IMG/VR virus record: IMGVR_UViG_3300044632_001003
Location: 1-64,000 of that record
Length of the DNA: 64,000 bases
DNA from: a virus
Strand: one strand, 5' to 3'
Part shown: one piece after another, positions 32,832 to 44,500 of the stretch
Layout of the letters: each line of letters begins with the position of its first letter
How positions within the stretch are numbered: position 1 is the stretch's first letter
Program-made: the position numbers and the translations under genes
Notes under the pieces: model-generated
The model's database searches: none
What the model saw: the letters and a program-made list of their open reading frames with translations, nothing else
What the model was told of the DNA's origin: nothing

Positions 32832-35800
32832 TTAAGCCAATGCAATAGCACGAATATCCTTAAATTTAGGAGATTTTGCCTCATTGGTTCCACTCATAAC
32901 AATTTTAATAGAATATCCAGTAAATTGCTCTAAATCATCAACACTGAATTGATATTCAATGAATTCATTTTCCCTACTAGAGCGAACTAGTTTATCTGGT
33001 TTTCCATTATTGTTTGCTTCATTAACAATAGTATCCCCAAAACCATCGTTATTTGTATCAGTTAAGTTATCATAACCAGGGAACAGATTATATGATTGTG
33101 CAATTTCACTAGAGTCTGCTTTAAAGAGTCTATAAAGAACTCTAAAATCTGCAGAGGAGTCTCTGTATGCTGAAACAAAGACTTTAAGTGAAGTTGCTGG
33201 TTGAGATAAATTAACTCTCTGAGACACATAGATAGCAGAATGAGGGTCTCCGCTTAGTTGATTAACTCTAGAGTCATTTGCATAGTCAAGTATTGGATTA
33301 TTGAGACGATTTCTTCCAAGAGCAACAAATGCTGTCTGAGTATCGATCGCAGGGGAAAGATTTGGATCATTAGACTTCATTGAAACATTAACAGTTAGAG
33401 ATCTGTTCTTTGGAAGTGTGGTTAATCTTGTTGTCTCATTGATTCTTGAACATACAATTCTTGGAGATGAAAGGTCATTAATTTGATTGAGTTGAACTGC
33501 TTCAAATCCATTATCCAAGAATGATACCTCTGAACCACCTGCACTTGTGCCAGAAACTGTTCTAATTGAACCAGAAACTGATGAAGACTGACCTGGTGTA
33601 ATTACATTGAATTGTGGGATAATAGAATTATACTGAATATTTTGAGAAACCGAAATATCATCTCCACCAACTTGAGACTCAAGTGAGAAGTTCAATTGCG
33701 ATTCTCCAGTGGAACGAGAACCCCTATCAATTTCAATATTATAACTATCGATATCATTGAGACTTCTTAACGTTGCATCAGAGGACATGTCATGGGTTTT
33801 ATTTACTCTTGTTAAAGAAACATCTCCAATTTCATACTTATAAACAGGGTCATTTACATAGTGTTTTCTAATAGCAGTTCCATCAACACCTCTGGTTGCA
33901 ATTCCAAGTACGCCACTGCCAATGCTATTATAGTAGATAACTTCATTATTAACTTTTAGATATCCAAATGCTGTAGTTATTCCTTCAAATCTTGAAAATC
34001 CAGTGGTATTAGCTAATGAAATTGTAGTATCTGTTATATCTAAATCAACGGTTAGGGAAGTTGGATTTGTATTTGGTTTAACTCCACTAATAGTAACTTT
34101 ATTATTATTGGAAGTCATGCCATGATTAAACTGAGTAACTTCTAGAACATTTCCAGAATATTGACCACCAACAGCTGTTGATGTAATAACTACAGTATTC
34201 GCATATGAAACTTGAGTTGTATCATTAGTATAAACTTGAAGACTGCCACCTAAAAGGAAATTGTCACCCTGTACATTAGTCAAATATAGTGTATCATATC
34301 CATCAATTCCACTGATAGACAGTCTAGCACCTGTACCAGAATTGCCAACATCTGCTGTAACAACTCCAACAACATCACCAACAGAAAATCCTTTTCCAGT
34401 TGCAATACCAGTTGTATTGATTACGACTTGATTAAGTTTTCCTGTATTGAAGAATGAAACTGATTGTGCAATTAAATCACTACCATTTCCTGTAATTGGG
34501 TATAGGCGAACATTTGGATATGAACCGCCAGAATAACCAGCACCAGTAGAAATCGTTGTAATTCCAGTGAATGAAACACCACCTCCAACTCTTTCAATGT
34601 ATCCATTAGCCAGAGAAGTGCTTGCCTTAACTCTCTTACCAGGTACTAATTGTTGTTTGATAGAGTTTAAATAAACAGTTGTAATACCAACATTAATTTT
34701 TCTTGGGAAGATTCTTATTGAATCTGGAATTAATTTTTGAATATTGGAGTCACCAACTTCTAACTTTGGATTGTAGAAGAATGCAGATCCAGATTGGGAA
34801 GTAAATTTCGCTTTATAAAGTTTGAATTTCAAATCTTCAAATTGGCTCGCTGTCCAAATAGTACCATTTTGGGATTTAAATAGACTTCCTCCAATATATT
34901 GTTTCGTTACCATTACAGACTCTGCATCTGGTAAATTCTGCCCATTTACAGTCTTTTCACCCATTCTCGCAACCCAAAGTTCATAATTATTCGTTGTAGG
35001 TGCAAGAACAACAATTGCATATTCTCTTTGTGGTTGTAAGTATATTGGTGATGGGAAAGTTACTTTTGTTGCAACAGATGCATCTGAAGATATTCCAATT
35101 TGACTTGGTTCTAAAATTACTCTCGCAAAATCTTGTACAAGTCTATCAGTAGGTGTTCCAAGTTCAACATCTCTAACTTCAACATAGCATTTTTCATTTT
35201 CATCTTTGCTTGCAAAGTATAAATCTACTGCAGTTAAGAAAGCACCCGTCTCATCAACAGTGAATGATTGTGCAAGTGGATCCTTTCCACCACCTCTATT
35301 AGGTGGTGGTGGGGGTGGAGTTCTTACAATAACAGTATCTTGTCTGTAAGTATCTACTATTCCGCTAGCAGAATATGTTGTTTCACCACTACTGATCAGC
35401 AAACTACCAGGAAGTGGAGTTGCATTTGTTGAGCTAGTTGTTAGTTTAAATGTTCTACTACCAGTTTGAATTCTTATTGATGGTGGAGGAGTTGTTAGTG
35501 GATCTCTAATGAAGAATGAACCAATTAAATCACCAAAAGTGTCAGCTACTAATCTAATATTCGAAACTATGCAGGTGGCACCACTAGTTTGTCCAACAAG
35601 AGTCATTCCACTTGTAACATAACCACTATATTTGCCTAGAACTTCTTCCGAGAGTGAAGCAATATCAATATTTAAAACCGTTGCAGATGCTGAATATTGA
35701 GTACTTAATGATAATGAGGTATTATATGGATTTGAATTGTACGTTGTTGTTGGTGTTAAATATGGTCCAGATTTGTGATCGGGTCTAGATGTTCTAAAAG

Positions 35801-38800
35801 TAATGAGTTTAGATGCACCTACAAACCCATCTACAGTCTCTCCGACTGAGAAAGTTCCAGATTGCATTTCAATTTCAAGTAGTTTGGGAACAACATCAAT
35901 ACCCGATATTCCATCAAGGAATGGGTAGTATCTTCCTAATGGTTTTAATCCACCAGATGCAAATTGTACGTTTCTAGAACGCATGTACGTGTCTGGTTCT
36001 GAACTAATTAGAACATTATCGATGTAGGAACCATTCCATCCACCAGTTATTGTTCTAGTTCCACCAGGGACATATACGTTTCTAACCCAGTTATCCGAAG
36101 CTGGTGAGAGAATAACTCTTCCAATATATTCAACCATTTGGAATGGATTTACATTTTCAACTCTTGAAGCTAATGGTTGCTGAATCCATTCCTTTTCTTC
36201 ATAATTGAGAGTGATTAAATCTCCAGTCTTCTTGACATTTGGATCTAGAAGTGCCAAATTGCTGCTAAAGTCTGCAGTATCGGAGTTAATGGAATCTGAT
36301 AATGCTGGTTCTAATTTTAATGAATAGAAATCAGTTGGTGTCTTTAATTCTTTGCTTTCAGTATCAACATCAGACTTTGAATCAAAGTTTGTCAAATCCA
36401 TTCTTCCATTATCAGAAAAATCATCTACAAAGAATCCTGACTTAAACCTTGATAGTCCATCAGCATCTTGTATTTGAAGACTCTTTGTATTAAGTTCTAA
36501 CAAACTTAAAGATGTTACTGTTTCTAAGGTTTCTATTCTGTCCTCTAGTTTTCCAATATCTCTCATCGTATATCTTCTATTATCAATTAAATTAATAGAA
36601 GCATCTTTTACATTGTATAAGTATGGTGGGTAAGATATTGTAGCGATTGTCATCGCTTCTTCAACATTTACTGGTTCTTTAGGTGGAGTTGAAGAAGTTC
36701 CTTTAACTACACTGATATTTCCTTGTTTATCTAAAACAACTTTATCAACTCTTGATAGATAATACTTATATCCTAAAATGGAACTTTCATTTGGAGAAAC
36801 AACCAAATTGGTATTTACTGATGACGAACCAAATGTGCGACTAGAAAAATCAAATGGGGAACTTGAAGTTGAAGTAAAATCGGAAACCCTTGGTCTAAAG
36901 TCAATTACATCAGAAGCTCTTGTATTATTTGCTAGTATTGGAATATCTTTTGTATATCTTTCTTTATCATAAGAATTTACTGTGTAGAAGTCACCAGTAT
37001 CGTTTGATGGGACAACATACTTATCAAATATAATCAGTAGCTTTCTGGAAGGTGATACAGTACCTCTATTTCTAACAATTCTAGAGTAATCGTAATATTG
37101 CTCTTTTTGACCCTTATCTAGAGAATATCTATCTGTAATGTTTAAATAACTTCCAGATGTAATTGCTTGAATTGATGATTGAATATTTGATTCACTAAAA
37201 GTAACTAACTCACCGACAACAAATTTATTTGAGTTTAGATAAACAAATTGAATATCTGTTGAAGATGGTTTATTTACAATTTGAGCAACAGATCCACTTT
37301 CAGAACCTGTAATTTTTTCACCAATAATTGCATTAATGTCAAGTCCTAACCCACTAACAAATTGTAAAGTATCTAAAGTTGGTGTTGAAGTTGATAAAGA
37401 CTCATAAACTGCAATCAGTTTTACAGCGTCTGGGACATTCAGTGATATTTCTCTATCTTCAACTCTTAGACCATAATAAGGACTCGTTGATAGTCCAGAA
37501 ATTGATGTTGAAACTCCAGAAGAAGTAGAACTTACGATTATCTGAGCACTTCTAATATAATCCTTTCTTTTACTTTTTACAGCCTGCCTCTTGATTGTTG
37601 TATTAACTGTTACGCTACCAATTCCAGATCTTAATCCAGTAAAGTTTATTTGTGAATTATTTGCAGATAACGATACTTGGTCTGAAGTTAGTTGTTCAAC
37701 TGCACCATCATTATAAATTATCGAATATCTATCGCTATCATAAGGTTCAAAAAATGCACTACTAAATCCTAAAGTATTTGTATTGAGACTTAAATTTCCA
37801 GAGGGGCTTGTAGATTGTCCATTTACTTGCTTTACAATTGTTACCGTAGATGAATTTAAATCTACAGTGGAAACATTTGGAGAAGATAATTTAGCATATA
37901 AAAATGCGTTATCTTCATTTTGAACTTTTGGAAGTCCGATGGTAAAAGTAGCATCAACTGTTCCCGATCCTGGAACTCCACCATCACATACTCCAAAAAC
38001 TGTGCTAACTCCAGTCAGATACAAATATTGTAAATCTGTTGATACTGCTGTTACTCTATTATATGTTTCAGTTGTGAATCCAGGTCTTTGATATCTAATT
38101 ATCGTATTGGTTGATATTCCACTGAAGGTTTTTCCAGCACATGTTGCAATACCAATGGAATTAACAGTAATTGTATCAGTTATTGAAAATCCTGTTGGGA
38201 TTTTTCTATCTAAAATAGTATCTGCAGAAAAATCTGTGGTTATTCCAGATGCAGTTGTATATGATTGATAAACCGATTTTATGTCCTTAATACTATTTGT
38301 TTCTACAGCAACAATGGATCTTCTATATTCAGAAGATTCATTAATTAAAACTTGCTCTCCAACAATAAAGTTTCCAGAAGTTTGAGAAAGATAGATTCCT
38401 GTGGTCCCAGATGGTCCTGGAGCTTGTACAAGATAACCTGAAGCTCCACTACTTAAACCTCTAATATAACTTGTCGCTGGACAAAATCCAGAAAATACAA
38501 GTTCATTTAAAGTTATTTTTGTATAAGTTTGGATATCAAAAAGATATAGATTAAATGCTGAGCTTTCATTTACATAATCTGAATTTGCTGAAAATGAATA
38601 AACTCTCGCTCTACCAATTGTTTCACCAGATGCTGCATTATTAGAAGTTTTTCTATATGTTTGTAGATCAACATAGTTATTATTATTATTTAATCCAACA
38701 AATGGGCATCCACGAACGTTATTGACTTTTACTAGATTTCCCATTTCAAATGGGATTGAAGCAGATGTTACTGTTTCTAAATCTCTAGGTTTTTCTACAT

Positions 38801-39920
38801 CTAAGATTGTTGTTCCTGGAAAATCAATATCATATCCTCTAACATAAGCTTTTCCTGGAGAAATTTTTACGCAAACTAAGTCATCAGATGGGGTATTATT
38901 TTGCTCTGTTTTTTGATCAGAATTATAAATTCCACCATTGGATAACCTATCATTTAAAGATTCTGCTAATTCAACGCCAAAAGCCCCAACGGAATAATCT
39001 CCAGATTCTTCAAAAGTTCTCTTTGCGAAATAATCTTTGATTATTGAATATGTTGATTTATCCTGCAGTTTTTTAATTTCACCATTATCAATTCTTACTA
39101 GTTCAATAAAATTCTTATCATCAAAATCTGTTAATACTTTTTTTGCTAAAACAGTTGAAATTTTTAATCTATCTGCTCCAGGAGCGGCATAGTTGGAAAA
39201 TCCACGAGCATTATCATAAAGGGAAGAATCATCGCCAGAAGAAATTAATTCTTCAGAAATATTAAATCCAACTCTATATGAAGATGAATTTGAGTATGGA
39301 TCTAATATAATAGTGTCTTTTTGTACTTGTACAAAAGTTCCTCTAATAAAATAAACACCCTCACTAACATGAACGGCTGAGGATACTGAAGTTGCACTGC
39401 TATCTACGCAAGAAGCAAAACTATCACCAACCTGGAGAGTTGTATTGCCATATGTTATAGATTCTTGAAGAATTAGAGTTTCCCCATCATTAAATGGTGC
39501 TGGTTCTAAATCTATATTTGCGTTTATATATTTTACATATATTGTAGGATATTCAATATCTAAATCTGGTGGAAGTAGAATCTTTTGTACAGATGCAGTT
39601 ACTCCAGATTCAGCACCTGTGATTTTTTTACCAACAATACTATTCAAATAAATTGAAATATCAATTCCAAAATGTTGTGGGTTTAATTTGACTGCATTGT
39701 AAAGTCTATCATATGTGACTCCACCAGGAATCACCATTGATCCATCTTTGAAAATATGACTACCAAAAGATTCAATTTGATTCTGTAGAATAGACTGTAG
39801 AGTCGTTAATTCTCTAGCTTGTACAGGATATCCTGGTTTAAATAAGACACGATAAAAATTATCATTCTTATCAAAATCATCATAATATGGATTGATATTT
39901 AAATTAGTTTTTTGTGGCAT
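32832..39920 (-). CDS. Very large baseplate/fibre-associated structural protein (DUF4815-like)
   Basis: The protein has 2362 residues. The N-terminus NLNINPYYDDFDKNDNFYRV, then LFKPGYPVQARELTTLQSIL matches the DUF4815 family of cyanophage virion proteins. Long Ser/Thr/Gly beta regions follow, with a PPPPPP tract near residue 1533 and a GxGYS repeat near 1797. Near 1950 is an EVIYYNSI...ATRGVDGT module also present in the gp7-type protein. The C-terminus (FSVDDLEQFTGYSIKIVMSG...) is a discrete beta domain. By position after gp8 it occupies the gp9/gp10 region of T4 baseplates. The role as fibre connector is inferred. Confidence 0.85.
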   Translation of the reverse strand: MPQKTNLNINPYYDDFDKNDNFYRVLFKPGYPVQARELTTLQSILQNQIESFGSHIFKDGSMVIPGGVTYDRLYNAVKLNPQHFGIDISIYLNSIVGKKITGAESGVTASVQKILLPPDLDIEYPTIYVKYINANIDLEPAPFNDGETLILQESITYGNTTLQVGDSFASCVDSSATSVSSAVHVSEGVYFIRGTFVQVQKDTIILDPYSNSSSYRVGFNISEELISSGDDSSLYDNARGFSNYAAPGADRLKISTVLAKKVLTDFDDKNFIELVRIDNGEIKKLQDKSTYSIIKDYFAKRTFEESGDYSVGAFGVELAESLNDRLSNGGIYNSDQKTEQNNTPSDDLVCVKISPGKAYVRGYDIDFPGTTILDVEKPRDLETVTSASIPFEMGNLVKVNNVRGCPFVGLNNNNNYVDLQTYRKTSNNAASGETIGRARVYSFSANSDYVNESSAFNLYLFDIQTYTKITLNELVFSGFCPATSYIRGLSSGASGYLVQAPGPSGTTGIYLSQTSGNFIVGEQVLINESSEYRRSIVAVETNSIKDIKSVYQSYTTASGITTDFSADTILDRKIPTGFSITDTITVNSIGIATCAGKTFSGISTNTIIRYQRPGFTTETYNRVTAVSTDLQYLYLTGVSTVFGVCDGGVPGSGTVDATFTIGLPKVQNEDNAFLYAKLSSPNVSTVDLNSSTVTIVKQVNGQSTSPSGNLSLNTNTLGFSSAFFEPYDSDRYSIIYNDGAVEQLTSDQVSLSANNSQINFTGLRSGIGSVTVNTTIKRQAVKSKRKDYIRSAQIIVSSTSSGVSTSISGLSTSPYYGLRVEDREISLNVPDAVKLIAVYESLSTSTPTLDTLQFVSGLGLDINAIIGEKITGSESGSVAQIVNKPSSTDIQFVYLNSNKFVVGELVTFSESNIQSSIQAITSGSYLNITDRYSLDKGQKEQYYDYSRIVRNRGTVSPSRKLLIIFDKYVVPSNDTGDFYTVNSYDKERYTKDIPILANNTRASDVIDFRPRVSDFTSTSSSPFDFSSRTFGSSSVNTNLVVSPNESSILGYKYYLSRVDKVVLDKQGNISVVKGTSSTPPKEPVNVEEAMTIATISYPPYLYNVKDASINLIDNRRYTMRDIGKLEDRIETLETVTSLSLLELNTKSLQIQDADGLSRFKSGFFVDDFSDNGRMDLTNFDSKSDVDTESKELKTPTDFYSLKLEPALSDSINSDTADFSSNLALLDPNVKKTGDLITLNYEEKEWIQQPLASRVENVNPFQMVEYIGRVILSPASDNWVRNVYVPGGTRTITGGWNGSYIDNVLISSEPDTYMRSRNVQFASGGLKPLGRYYPFLDGISGIDVVPKLLEIEMQSGTFSVGETVDGFVGASKLITFRTSRPDHKSGPYLTPTTTYNSNPYNTSLSLSTQYSASATVLNIDIASLSEEVLGKYSGYVTSGMTLVGQTSGATCIVSNIRLVADTFGDLIGSFFIRDPLTTPPPSIRIQTGSRTFKLTTSSTNATPLPGSLLISSGETTYSASGIVDTYRQDTVIVRTPPPPPPNRGGGKDPLAQSFTVDETGAFLTAVDLYFASKDENEKCYVEVRDVELGTPTDRLVQDFARVILEPSQIGISSDASVATKVTFPSPIYLQPQREYAIVVLAPTTNNYELWVARMGEKTVNGQNLPDAESVMVTKQYIGGSLFKSQNGTIWTASQFEDLKFKLYKAKFTSQSGSAFFYNPKLEVGDSNIQKLIPDSIRIFPRKINVGITTVYLNSIKQQLVPGKRVKASTSLANGYIERVGGGVSFTGITTISTGAGYSGGSYPNVRLYPITGNGSDLIAQSVSFFNTGKLNQVVINTTGIATGKGFSVGDVVGVVTADVGNSGTGARLSISGIDGYDTLYLTNVQGDNFLLGGSLQVYTNDTTQVSYANTVVITSTAVGGQYSGNVLEVTQFNHGMTSNNNKVTISGVKPNTNPTSLTVDLDITDTTISLANTTGFSRFEGITTAFGYLKVNNEVIYYNSIGSGVLGIATRGVDGTAIRKHYVNDPVYKYEIGDVSLTRVNKTHDMSSDATLRSLNDIDSYNIEIDRGSRSTGESQLNFSLESQVGGDDISVSQNIQYNSIIPQFNVITPGQSSSVSGSIRTVSGTSAGGSEVSFLDNGFEAVQLNQINDLSSPRIVCSRINETTRLTTLPKNRSLTVNVSMKSNDPNLSPAIDTQTAFVALGRNRLNNPILDYANDSRVNQLSGDPHSAIYVSQRVNLSQPATSLKVFVSAYRDSSADFRVLYRLFKADSSEIAQSYNLFPGYDNLTDTNNDGFGDTIVNEANNNGKPDKLVRSSRENEFIEYQFSVDDLEQFTGYSIKIVMSGTNEAKSPKFKDIRAIALA

Positions 39921-39922
39921 CT

Positions 39923-41497
39923 TTAAAATTCCAGGATAATTTTAACGTCTTCTTTTTGTCTAGAATTTCTTGAAACAAGAGGTCTATTATCTAAGTAAAT
40001 AATATCCCCTGTTCCTTTATTTATCTCAGATGCTGCAAGACCATTTGTAAATTGTATTCCAAGATTTATATTTTTATTTCCAGTTGGATTTGTAGTGATT
40101 CCAGTATATCCAGTATCAACAGAACCAGAGAACCCATCAGTAGTGGTTATTGTTCCTCCAGATGATGAGAATTCGTATCTTCTACCTAAGCTACTAACTC
40201 CAACATAATCCTGCTGATCATAAGTTGATGGGTGGTAGAATAAAGATCTATCTGTAAAGTATTTGATTACTTTAGTCTCTTCATCATATGAAGCAACATA
40301 ACCAACCGCAGTAACATTATTACCATCAACAACTACACTTTGGGATATTTCTTTTCCAATCGTTAAATAATTTTCACCACTGATAGTACCATCATTTCTC
40401 AACTTAATCGCATTTGTTGCAGAAAATTGACTTTCATCATAAACATTAGTTGAATTGACTCTTAATGGATTTTTTACAACTGAAACTTGGGCAAATGCAG
40501 TATCAGTTGGAAAATCTTTATTTGAATCATCAAATCTAGCATAAAGCAATACTCTATCAGTCCCTAATTCCTTATAGATATCATATCCATGACCTCTAGA
40601 TGGTGGAATAATTGGAATTAGTTTTGCTGGGTTGCTGATATTACCTGCTGGTTGTAGAGGTCCCAAATCTACCATAGCATAAGTATAATTCTTTCCTCCA
40701 GCAGATACAACAGCAGAAGTTATTTTTCCACCACTATCTACTGAAATAACTGCTTTACCACCAGTTCCATCTCCAACTATATTTACTTCACCTGAACTAT
40801 AATTTTGTCCAGGGTTATCGATATAGATTTTTTTAATTTGATTTTCATTAACAGTGGAATCACCGTTTTCTCTGACAGATTGGATTTGGGAATCTGTACT
40901 GGTGCTCCAATTTGAAGGAACAGAAATATATTCTGTAGAATCAAATTTTATAATATCACTTGGGGATACAGTAAATAAGTATTTCCAGGTATATCCATCA
41001 CCACTATTTCCAGCTACTGATGGTTCTAAATCAGTAAAAAGTGGTTCATCTTGAGATGCATTTCCAGTTGTATTGATTCCACTCGATCCATTATCAATGC
41101 AAATATAGACTCTATAATCACTATTCATTACATAATAATTTGCATCGTATAAACGACTTGATGAAGTTACTGGAGATAGGTTTGTTGTGCTATAATCATG
41201 TCTGTAGATTTCATATCTGCTTCCTCTAGTCCAATCAATTCTCCTTACCAATCTCCTAACATTTGAAGAAGTAACTTTTTTCCCAAAGAGAGAAGTATCT
41301 TGAACATGGGACAAATAACTAAAATTATCTGTTGGGGTTTCTACATTATCATTCCAGTTAGTCACTCTACCAAAACCGACTTGTGTTGGGTTTGGCAGTC
41401 CAACAACAATGTAATAGGAATTATTGGTACTATCTACCGATTCAACAAAATTGTTTGCATTTAATATTCTAAATTGATCAGTTATAATTGCCGACAT
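39923..41497 (-). CDS. 8: gp8 baseplate wedge protein
   Basis: The protein has 524 residues (T4 has 334). The N-terminal two thirds show gp8 features: YYIVVGLPNPTQVGFGRVTN, RRLVRRIDWTRGSRYEIYRH, NYYVMNSDYRVYICIDNGSS and GDGYTWKYLFTVSPSDIIKF. An additional GQNYSSGEVNIVGDGTGG repeat near residue 235 is of the type found in gp14 and the gp7-type protein and accounts for some of the extra length. It is part of the baseplate wedge with gp6, gp7 and gp10. An AATAAATA late promoter lies 19 nt upstream. Confidence 0.88.
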   Translation of the reverse strand: MSAIITDQFRILNANNFVESVDSTNNSYYIVVGLPNPTQVGFGRVTNWNDNVETPTDNFSYLSHVQDTSLFGKKVTSSNVRRLVRRIDWTRGSRYEIYRHDYSTTNLSPVTSSSRLYDANYYVMNSDYRVYICIDNGSSGINTTGNASQDEPLFTDLEPSVAGNSGDGYTWKYLFTVSPSDIIKFDSTEYISVPSNWSTSTDSQIQSVRENGDSTVNENQIKKIYIDNPGQNYSSGEVNIVGDGTGGKAVISVDSGGKITSAVVSAGGKNYTYAMVDLGPLQPAGNISNPAKLIPIIPPSRGHGYDIYKELGTDRVLLYARFDDSNKDFPTDTAFAQVSVVKNPLRVNSTNVYDESQFSATNAIKLRNDGTISGENYLTIGKEISQSVVVDGNNVTAVGYVASYDEETKVIKYFTDRSLFYHPSTYDQQDYVGVSSLGRRYEFSSSGGTITTTDGFSGSVDTGYTGITTNPTGNKNINLGIQFTNGLAASEINKGTGDIIYLDNRPLVSRNSRQKEDVKIILEF

Positions 41498-41516
41498 TTT
41501 TAAACGGTTTTCTTTC

Positions 41517-41524
41517 TATTTATT
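41517..41524 (-). promoter_or_regulatory. T4-type late promoter (AATAAATA)
   Basis: AATAAATA on the minus strand, 19 nt before the gp8 ATG and just after the stop codon of the giant gene. Confidence 0.6.
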
Positions 41525-41528
41525 AAGG

Positions 41529-44500
41529 TTAATCTGGTAGAATTTTTCTAATAGCTCCATTATCTCTCAATCCATACCCTCTTCTTTGAATTGTTGGGAA
41601 CGTTGATAGTCCAGAATTAATTGTTCTTCCAGATACACCAATAGATATTGGATTACTTGCTCTGGATAGAGAAGATAATCTACCCCATGAATAATATCCA
41701 TTAGGATTATAAATTGATGTTCCTAATGTTTGGATTCCAGTTGTCACTGTATTAGATCTGATATTACAAACAATTTCATTCAATGCTGGTAAAGCACTTA
41801 CTCTGTAAATGTTATCAACGTATTGAGTTCCTACACCAATAACATCATTATTATTTGAATAAATTGATGTAACTCCACTACCAACATTTGTACCAGATAC
41901 AAATATATGATATCCAACTTGAAGATCAGTATATGCATTAACAAAGAACTTGAGTGCAAGGGCAGTTCCAATTCCAGCGGTAGTTGTAATTCCAGTTATG
42001 ATTCCAGAGAAACCTTGAACTATAGAAATATCTTTTACTAGTTCTGAAATTACTTTTGGTTGTTCAACGAGAATTTGTGGTGGATTCGTGCTTGTATAAC
42101 CAAATCCAGGTTTTACCAAAGTTACTGAAGACACAGAACCATTTACAATTGTTGCAGTAGCACTTGCAATTGAAGTAGAATTTTGTGGTCCAGCAGTTGT
42201 GCCAACACCAACTGAAGATCTCTTAGGAGCTGAAAACTTAACAGAAACTGTTGCAGTTGTGTATCCAAATCCCGCATTGGTTATCGTTAATCCAGATATA
42301 GTACCAGCGACTGATACTGTTGCAGAAATTGCAGCAGCAACTGGAGACTTATCTTCAATTATTAATGCATCAAATGATGGAATGTTAATACTGGATTCAT
42401 CCTCTTCATAATTAAAGAATCTAGCGTTATCGACAAATATTTCATTATCTCCAGATTGAATTGTTTTAATAACTCTTGCTGTTGGATAAATTTGACCCTC
42501 TAAAGAATCCCTATCTTTATAAACAATATCACCATTAATAATTAAGTCTCTTTTCTGCTTAGACCAATCTATAGAGCGATAATTAAATTCATCAATTCCA
42601 ATATTTTGATAAAGATCTGTCTCTAGTGTATCTGAAGTTGGGATATCATAAACAGTTCTTTGAGAAATTTGAGACAATGACGTTGAAATTCCATTTGCCC
42701 TATTAACAAATACTGAATCTCCAATTTTTATCGTCTCTAAAATATCAGTCTGTTCGCTATCAACACCTCTAGTTCCATTATAGAAGAATATGGAAATATT
42801 ATCTTCAACTTTAGGTGCTGAAATAAACTGAATTGAAGAACCACCATCAAATATATAAGCAGATTTTGGTTCTTGTAATACACCATTTAAGAATACTAGT
42901 AAGACAGCATCTAAATCTATGAGTGCGGAATCATTATTTTTCTCATCTTTTTCAAAACTCACTAGCTCGGAATTGTATCTGAGTGGGAATACGGAGCGAG
43001 TTCCATTTTGAAGTGGTTTAATTGAATCAATAAAGTCTAATTGTCCAAATTGCCATGATGCAAATTTATCATAATAAACATCAAGGACTGTTAATTGAAA
43101 ATCTGCTACTGGAGAAACCAAACCTTTCGCGGTAACTAGACCAACTGGTTTAAATACATCTCCAATTTCAAATGCATATCCAGGTCTATTAATAATGAAT
43201 TTGGAAACTTCAAATAGTGATCCTGGCGCGATAGTTCTTGAACCAGGTATTGTTCCTAGACCGACAGCATATGTTACAATACCAACAAATGTTGTGATTG
43301 CTGAGGCAACATCAGCACAATCTCCAGGGTTATATACTCCAGGTAATTCAGAAATATCACCTTCAATAGTATAATCAAAGACTTGAGTTTCACTAGAGTA
43401 CCCACCAATGGTTATAGACTCATTTCTCATGGCTTGAATTGCCATATCTCTTGCTTGTTGGAATGCATAGATTGATTCTGCTTCCTCTCCAGCAAGGTAC
43501 GCATTGTCGATATAAATCTTACCAGCATCATATACTGAGTCATTACCACCATATTGGAGATTGTATGTAATACACTCTAAAACATCAACAATATCATCAA
43601 TACAATTTTGATTTCCACCTGGAACTGTAAATGCTGGGAATGCCGCTAACATTCTACCTACAGCAACTTCACCAATTAACGTCTTATTTGCAAGAATCAA
43701 TCTTGCAGCATCTGCATTTCTTCCAGAAGTTATTGGATTTGAATTTGGACCGACTTCTAAAGAAATTAATGCATTTAGTCCAGTAGTGGTAGTAGATCCA
43801 ATTCCTAATCTAGAAACCCCAGTGATTTGTAGATTTTCATAAGTTGGTTCGGAAACTAAAATATCAGGATTTGCTGTATATCCATTTCCACCAACAATAA
43901 CAGTAAATGATAGACTTCCACCAGCTCCAACATTGGCTCTAATTGAAGCTGCTACTCCAGTATGTCCAGGTTGATAAACACTAACACCAATTGCTGTAAG
44001 TCCATTATATCCAGATCCAAGAATATCTGTACTACCCAATCCAACAGATACAATCGAACCACCTGCACCAACCACAGCAGTCACAGAAGCACCAACAAGG
44101 GGTGCAAAACCTAATCCATTTGTTGATCCAAGAGAAACAATCAAACCGCCTCTTGGGAATTGATTTTGATTTACATCCGAAATAGATGTAACTTTTGTTC
44201 CATCAGTAGATGTAATACCAGTAAATGTTATACTGGATATTCCAGCACTTTCTCCATATAAGAAATTATTACCCGCATTATTTACAGTTGTTGGTGTCTG
44301 GAATAATCCATTGATTAAAACTAATCCACTTCCAGTCTCAATACCACTAGTATTGACGCCAGCAATAGTAAGTCTAAAAGTCTGCCCAATACCAGTGAAG
44401 TCTTGGGAAATATCATCATATATTAAATTATTTTCATAATTTTGTCTTAAGAAAACTCTACCATTAAATTTAGAAAATGGTCTTGGAAGTCCGCTATCAT